Below are positions 60,638-64,000 of a stretch of 64,000 nt of DNA, piece by piece. The notes beneath the pieces are model-generated. The model searched no databases and was not told the DNA's origin. It saw only the letters and a list, made by a program, of their open reading frames with translations. Source of the stretch: Pelagicoccus sp. SDUM812002 (GTDB lineage: Bacteria; Verrucomicrobiota; Verrucomicrobiia; Opitutales; Opitutaceae); the NCBI RefSeq assembly GCF_031127835.1, contig NZ_JARXHX010000001.1, positions 682,001 through 746,000 of the forward strand, written 5' to 3'. Each line of letters begins with the position of its first letter. Position 1 is the first letter of the stretch. Both the position numbers and the translations under genes were made by a program.

Positions 60638-61285
60638 ATGATCTCAGTCCATCCTCCCAAAGAAATCCTCTACATCGACGAACACCCCGTCTGCCACACG
60701 GGGCTGCAAACGTTTTTCGAATCGAGTCCAAGCCACCTTCTCGTCCATTCCGCCAGAAGCACAGACGACAGAGACCTGCCTCTTTCAATTGATCTCGCGA
60801 TCATAGAGATCACCTCTACTCAGCCGAAGGGAATAGCGGCAGTGCGAGAGCTGAGACAAAAGTACAGCCAAGCTAGTATCCTTGTGCTCAGCAGCTACGA
60901 CGAGTGCATCTACGCAGATCGTTGCCTCAAAGCTGGGGCAAATGGATTTATAATGAAGTCCGCCCCACTCTCCGATTTGAAGCGCGCGATCGAAATTGTG
61001 ACCGCAGGGGATCTCTATGTCAGCGAGAACGTTAAATCGCTGATGATTAATCGACTTGCAAATATCTCGACACAAGAGACCTCTGCCTCATTTCACAACC
61101 TATCCGATCGAGAACTGCTGATCGTCGAGCAAATTGGCCTGTCAAAAAACAATAAAGAAATAGCACGGGCGCTGCAAATTAGCGTAAAGACGATAGAGTC
61201 ACATAGATCTAGGATTAAGGCGAAGCTCCGTCTAGACAGTCCGCAAGAGCTCATGCGGTACGCGATGCGGATGCACTGCTTCTAG
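60638..61285 (+). CDS. NarL-family response regulator with Glu at the phospho-acceptor position
   Basis: The 215-residue protein aligns along its length with the upstream regulator: YIDEHPVCHTGLQTFF, SILVLSSYDECIYADR, KAGANGFIMKSAPLSDL, then the helix-turn-helix LSDRELLIVEQIGLSKNNKE and ISVKTIESHRSRIKAKLRL. Where Asp55 should be (VIVDIS), this protein has Glu57 (AIIEIT). It therefore cannot be phosphorylated in the usual way and may be permanently active-like or controlled otherwise. It is separated from the first regulator by a terminator, so it has its own promoter. No kinase is adjacent. Confidence 0.92.
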   Translation: MISVHPPKEILYIDEHPVCHTGLQTFFESSPSHLLVHSARSTDDRDLPLSIDLAIIEITSTQPKGIAAVRELRQKYSQASILVLSSYDECIYADRCLKAGANGFIMKSAPLSDLKRAIEIVTAGDLYVSENVKSLMINRLANISTQETSASFHNLSDRELLIVEQIGLSKNNKEIARALQISVKTIESHRSRIKAKLRLDSPQELMRYAMRMHCF

Positions 61286-61315
61286 CCATCCACTAAACGA
61301 AAAACCCTTTTACAA

Positions 61316-61726
61316 GTGACGCTAAAAACTTCCTCTAAAACGAAAAGTCAAAAAGCCCTTCTCGCCGAAGATGATTCACTGATAAGGGAGCTTGTAGCGC
61401 ACTACTTGAAGAAGCTGGGCTATGAAGTTGTCGAAGCTGAGAACGGGGCTATTGCTCTCGAAATCCTCCGCGATAAAACAAAGGGTTTCTTCGATTTGGT
61501 CGTTACAGATCTGCTAATGCCAAAAGCGAATGGCGAAACCGTCATCAAACAGGCCAAGGCCAGAGGTATCTGCGAGAAATTCATTGTCATGTCCGGAAAC
61601 CCGATCGGTCCAAGGGAAGTACAAAAGCCCTCGTGTCAAGGCTCCCGCTACCTAGAAAAGCCTTTCACCTTCCGCGATTTCGAGTCCAAGTTGCACGCGC
61701 TGGAAAAGGAACTGGTCGCCCATTAG
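61316..61726 (+). CDS. Single-domain response regulator (receiver only)
   Basis: The 136-residue CheY-like receiver has an acidic pair at ALLAEDDSLIRELV, phospho-acceptor Asp65 in VVTDLLMPKANGE, the switch Ser in IVMSGNP and the conserved Lys in YLEKPFTF. There is no output domain. It starts with GTG at 61316, 30 bases after the Glu-regulator, so the two are probably co-transcribed. A Lys-rich N-terminal segment (residues 1-13) precedes the fold. It may be a phosphate sink or relay for the cluster. Confidence 0.9.
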   Translation: MTLKTSSKTKSQKALLAEDDSLIRELVAHYLKKLGYEVVEAENGAIALEILRDKTKGFFDLVVTDLLMPKANGETVIKQAKARGICEKFIVMSGNPIGPREVQKPSCQGSRYLEKPFTFRDFESKLHALEKELVAH

Positions 61727-61773
61727 GCTTGAAGCGCATTTTGTTATTGCGCCAAGTGGGAATTCCCCTCTTT

Positions 61774-61896
61774 TAGACCGCTTTCACGCAAGAGTCTAGC
61801 GGCTACACCGCTCTTCTCCACGGAAGCTTCTCAACCGAGAAGTCCAGCGTCTAATCCAGCGAAAACTTGGTTAGGGACCAGCCAAACTGCTAGTCC
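61774..61896 (+). promoter_or_regulatory. Structured leader upstream of rpsO
   Basis: Four potential hairpins precede rpsO: TAGAC/GTCTA (61774-61798), AGCGG-CTACA-CCGCT (61798-61812), CTTCTC-AACC-GAGAAG (61827-61842) and GGAC-C-AGC/GCT-A-GTCC (61875-61896). The first two overlap by one base. In other bacteria S15 represses its own mRNA through such leaders. Here that is inferred from position only. Confidence 0.4.
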
Positions 61897-61933
61897 GTCC
61901 TTCCGTGCTCATTCGAAACTCAACGAAAAACAA

Positions 61934-62206
61934 ATGGCTAACAGCAAATCAATCGATAAGTCCCAGATCATCGGCGACTTCAAAACACACGACTCAGACA
62001 CAGGTTCTGCAGACGTTCAGATCGCCCTACTCTCGGCTCGTATCAACCACCTGACCGAGCACCTTCGCTCAAACCGTAAGGACTTCCACACACGCCGTGG
62101 TCTCCTTGCAATGGCAGCTCGCCGCCGTAAGCTTCTCAACTATTTAAAGAAGAACGACCTCGAGAAGTACAACGAACTTCTCCAACGCCTCAACCTCCGC
62201 AAATAG
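61934..62206 (+). CDS. rpsO: 30S ribosomal protein S15
   Basis: The 90-residue primary 16S-binding protein has the conserved helices: IIGDFKTHDSDTGSADVQIA, then LSARINHLTEHLRSNRKDFH and the C-terminal RRGLLAMAARRRKLLNYLKK. Length is normal (88-90). The start at 61934 (ACAAATG) has no Shine-Dalgarno site. It is followed by a terminator and then pnp, the order found in many bacteria. A structured leader of about 120 bases precedes it. Confidence 0.98.
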   Translation: MANSKSIDKSQIIGDFKTHDSDTGSADVQIALLSARINHLTEHLRSNRKDFHTRRGLLAMAARRRKLLNYLKKNDLEKYNELLQRLNLRK

Positions 62207-62517
62207 TTGCGGTTTCTATCGAGGACTCAAACTACTGGTCAGACATTGCAAACTCAGCGATGATGATCCCCTTTCAAGCCTGCGAATTTACCTTCGCGGG
62301 CTTTTTCGCTTTCTAATTTTTCGTGCGGGCTGCGTTTAGCGGTCTGCAAACCAACCAGTAAAACACCCGCGACGACCCGGCAGAACCCGATCCGTTTGAG
62401 GAAATTTCCGCATGTTGCGCCTCGCTTACCAGCTAGGACGCCACATCCCGAAATCTCTTCAGTTTTAGGCAGATCCCGTTCGCCGAGTCGTCACATACAA
62501 AGACGCAAAAGAAATAA
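62207..62517. other. Gap between rpsO and pnp
   Basis: No gene or tRNA is seen. It holds the rpsO terminator (62276-62306) and about 200 bases before pnp that must contain the pnp promoter or leader. No clear -35/-10 pair or strong long hairpin was found in the latter part. Confidence 0.5.
62276..62306 (+). terminator. Intrinsic terminator of rpsO
   Basis: AAGCCTGCGAA/TTCGCGGGCTT (11 bp with one T-G pair, loop TTTACC) followed by TTTT. Confidence 0.85.
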
Positions 62518-64000
62518 ATGATACAAAAACATAGCATCACCGTAGACGACCTAGACATCACATTCTCCACCGGCGACGTAGCGAACCTCGCTTCCGGTGC
62601 CGTGACTGTCTCCACCGGCGAAACCAGCCTCTTCGTTTCAGCGACCGTAGCAAAGACCGTACGCGAAGGCCAAGATTGGTTCCCGCTCACCGTCGACTAC
62701 CGCGAAAAGTACACCGCAGCAGGCCGCATCCCAGGCGGCTACTTCAAACGCGAAGGCCGCCCTTCCGAAAAGGAAATCCTGACATCTCGCCTCTGCGACC
62801 GTCCTTGCCGTCCGCTCTTCCCGAAAGGCTTCCTCAACGAAGTACAAATCATCGGGTTCGTTCTCTCGGCTGACCAAGTCAACGACGCGGACATTCTCAT
62901 GGTCAACGGAGCCTCCGCAGCGCTTGCTATTTCCGACATCCCTTGGAACGGCCCAATCGGCGCCGTTCGTATTGGCCAAATCGACGGTCACTTCGTCGCT
63001 AACCCAACTATCGAAGAGCAGTACGCTTCCGATCTCGACCTCATCTACGTCGGGACCAAGGACGAAATGCTCATGATTGAAGGCTCTGCCGACCAAATCG
63101 CAGAAGAACGCTTCCTCGAAGCCCTCCAGTTCGCTCACGAGGCCATCCAGCCCATCATCGCTGGCATCACTCAGCTCCGCGAAGAAGCTGGCAAGGAAAA
63201 GAAGACCTTCCCGCTCTGTGTTCTCGAAGACGACGTACGCCAAATCGTCAACTCACTCGTTGGCGACCGCATCGGCGAAGCTTGCGCCGCTGGCGACAAG
63301 CAAGAGCGCAACGCCAAGATCGACGAGCTCAAGGTTCTCGCCGAAGGCGCCCTCAAGGAAAAGTACGGCGACGCCTACAATCCTGCCCAACTCAACATGG
63401 CCATGGAGGAGCTTCTCGAGCACACCTACCGCAAGTCCATCCTCGACAACGGAGTTCGCTCCGGCGGCCGCAAGCCCAACGAGCTGCGCGAACTCAAGTC
63501 AAAGGTCGGTGTAGTGCCTCGCGTACACGGTTCGGCTCTCTTCTCCCGAGGCGAAACCCAAGGCCTCGTCCTCACCACTCTCGGCCCAGCAAACCAGGCT
63601 CAGTCCCTCGACGCCATCACCGGCGGCCCGACCACTAAGTCCTTTATGCTGCACTACAACTTCCCTCCTTTCTCCGTTGGTGAAACAGGCCGCTTCGGCA
63701 GCCCTGGTCGCCGCGAGATCGGACACGGTGCCCTCGCTGAGCGTTCGCTTCTTCCAGTGGTACCATCCGAAGACGTATTCCCATACTCGATACGCATTAG
63801 CTCCGAGATCATGGCCTCCAACGGTTCCACCTCCATGGCATCCATCTGTGGCGGCTGCCTCTCTCTCATGGACGCAGGTGTACCCATCAGCGACCCAGTC
63901 GCCGGTATTTCCGTTGGTCTCGTTTCCGAGCTCGACGAAAACGGTAAGCCAGGCAAGCACCACATCCTTACCGACATCCTCGGCGAAGAAGACCACTTCG
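62518..64000 (+). CDS. pnp: Polyribonucleotide nucleotidyltransferase, N-terminal part (cut by window edge)
   Basis: The ATG at 62518 opens a frame that runs to the end of the window, about 494 residues. It is PNPase, the 3'-5' phosphorolytic exoribonuclease of RNA turnover. The first RNase PH domain has [56 protein letters not shown] and [14 protein letters not shown]. An all-helical linker and the second RNase PH domain follow ([32 protein letters not shown]). The KH and S1 domains lie outside the window. Order rpsO-pnp is the common one. No Shine-Dalgarno site (AAAGAAATAAATG). Confidence 0.96.
   Translation, partial: MIQKHSITVDDLDITFSTGDVANLASGAVTVSTGETSLFVSATVAKTVREGQDWFPLTVDYREKYTAAGRIPGGYFKREGRPSEKEILTSRLCDRPCRPLFPKGFLNEVQIIGFVLSADQVNDADILMVNGASAALAISDIPWNGPIGAVRIGQIDGHFVANPTIEEQYASDLDLIYVGTKDEMLMIEGSADQIAEERFLEALQFAHEAIQPIIAGITQLREEAGKEKKTFPLCVLEDDVRQIVNSLVGDRIGEACAAGDKQERNAKIDELKVLAEGALKEKYGDAYNPAQLNMAMEELLEHTYRKSILDNGVRSGGRKPNELRELKSKVGVVPRVHGSALFSRGETQGLVLTTLGPANQAQSLDAITGGPTTKSFMLHYNFPPFSVGETGRFGSPGRREIGHGALAERSLLPVVPSEDVFPYSIRISSEIMASNGSTSMASICGGCLSLMDAGVPISDPVAGISVGLVSELDENGKPGKHHILTDILGEEDHF

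Noticed and set aside
61757-61770. GGGAATTCCC palindrome and CTCTTTT as terminator of the response-regulator operon
   Set aside because: The palindrome leaves no room for a loop and the T run is short; not convincing alone.
61727-61933. tRNA gene before rpsO
   Set aside because: Several hairpins are present but no T-arm consensus, no proper acceptor stem and no anticodon arm of tRNA form.

Overview
The window looks like chromosomal DNA of a Gram-negative, heterotrophic, probably marine member of the Verrucomicrobiota (class Opitutia, Pelagicoccus-like). That placement is an inference. It rests on a TonB-dependent receptor, lipoproteins and beta-barrels (Gram-negative envelope), moderate GC content, Tat-exported oxidoreductase and PhoX-like proteins, a very large secreted subtilase with a LamG-like module, and a mixture of Bacteroidota-like ParE/ParC with a Bacillota-like mcsA-mcsB-clpC operon. 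I found no rRNA, recognisable tRNA, CRISPR array, prophage, transposase or replication origin. Almost none of the confident starts has a Shine-Dalgarno motif.

Layout. 1-6 kb: 5' part of a TonB-dependent receptor gene, a hypothetical gene, an ECF sigma factor with a membrane anti-sigma/sensor protein, and two exported proteins with tandem TonB C-terminal-like domains. 6-9 kb: gcvH, gcvT, an HTH-metallo-beta-lactamase fusion and an acetyltransferase. 9-14 kb: topoisomerase IV parE-parC and an HDOD gene. 14-21 kb: a small orphan gene with its own terminator, a beta-propeller lipoprotein, a YgjP-like metallopeptidase, two FKBP-type isomerases, nadE and hemL. 21-30 kb: a Tat-exported Gfo/Idh/MocA oxidoreductase facing tatC, ppdK with a histone-like basic tail, hflX, a Tat-exported PhoX-like protein and a membrane protein. 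30-33 kb: acetyltransferase, MerC-like protein, solitary ParB-like protein, exported MsrA and a small orphan. 33-38 kb: carboxyspermidine dehydrogenase, carboxyspermidine decarboxylase and agmatinase (a polyamine operon), then a thioredoxin-fold protein and a lipoprotein. 38-45 kb: a type IV pilus/type II secretion ATPase with a free-standing copy of its N-terminal domain, obgE and the giant subtilase. 45-50 kb: mcsA-mcsB-clpC (protein-arginine phosphorylation and degradation). 50-57 kb: ilvE, a pseudopilin, nth, gcvP and a second HDOD gene. 57-62 kb: an esterase, a DUF445 membrane protein, a beta-barrel and three response-regulator genes without a kinase. 62-64 kb: rpsO and the 5' part of pnp.

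How the genes fit together. The glycine cleavage genes are split (gcvT-gcvH at 6-7.5 kb, gcvP at 53-55.5 kb). The polyamine operon would make spermidine from agmatine-derived putrescine by the carboxyspermidine route. McsA, McsB and ClpC keep the residues needed to mark proteins with phospho-arginine and deliver them for degradation. The most unusual signals are that operon outside Bacillota, a NarL-type regulator whose phospho-acceptor aspartate is a glutamate, the histone-H1-like tail on pyruvate phosphate dikinase, a one-chain CnrY/CnrX-like anti-sigma factor, covarying REP/REPIN-like palindromes, and the near absence of Shine-Dalgarno sites. I see no single gene cluster that I can confidently call a wholly new system.
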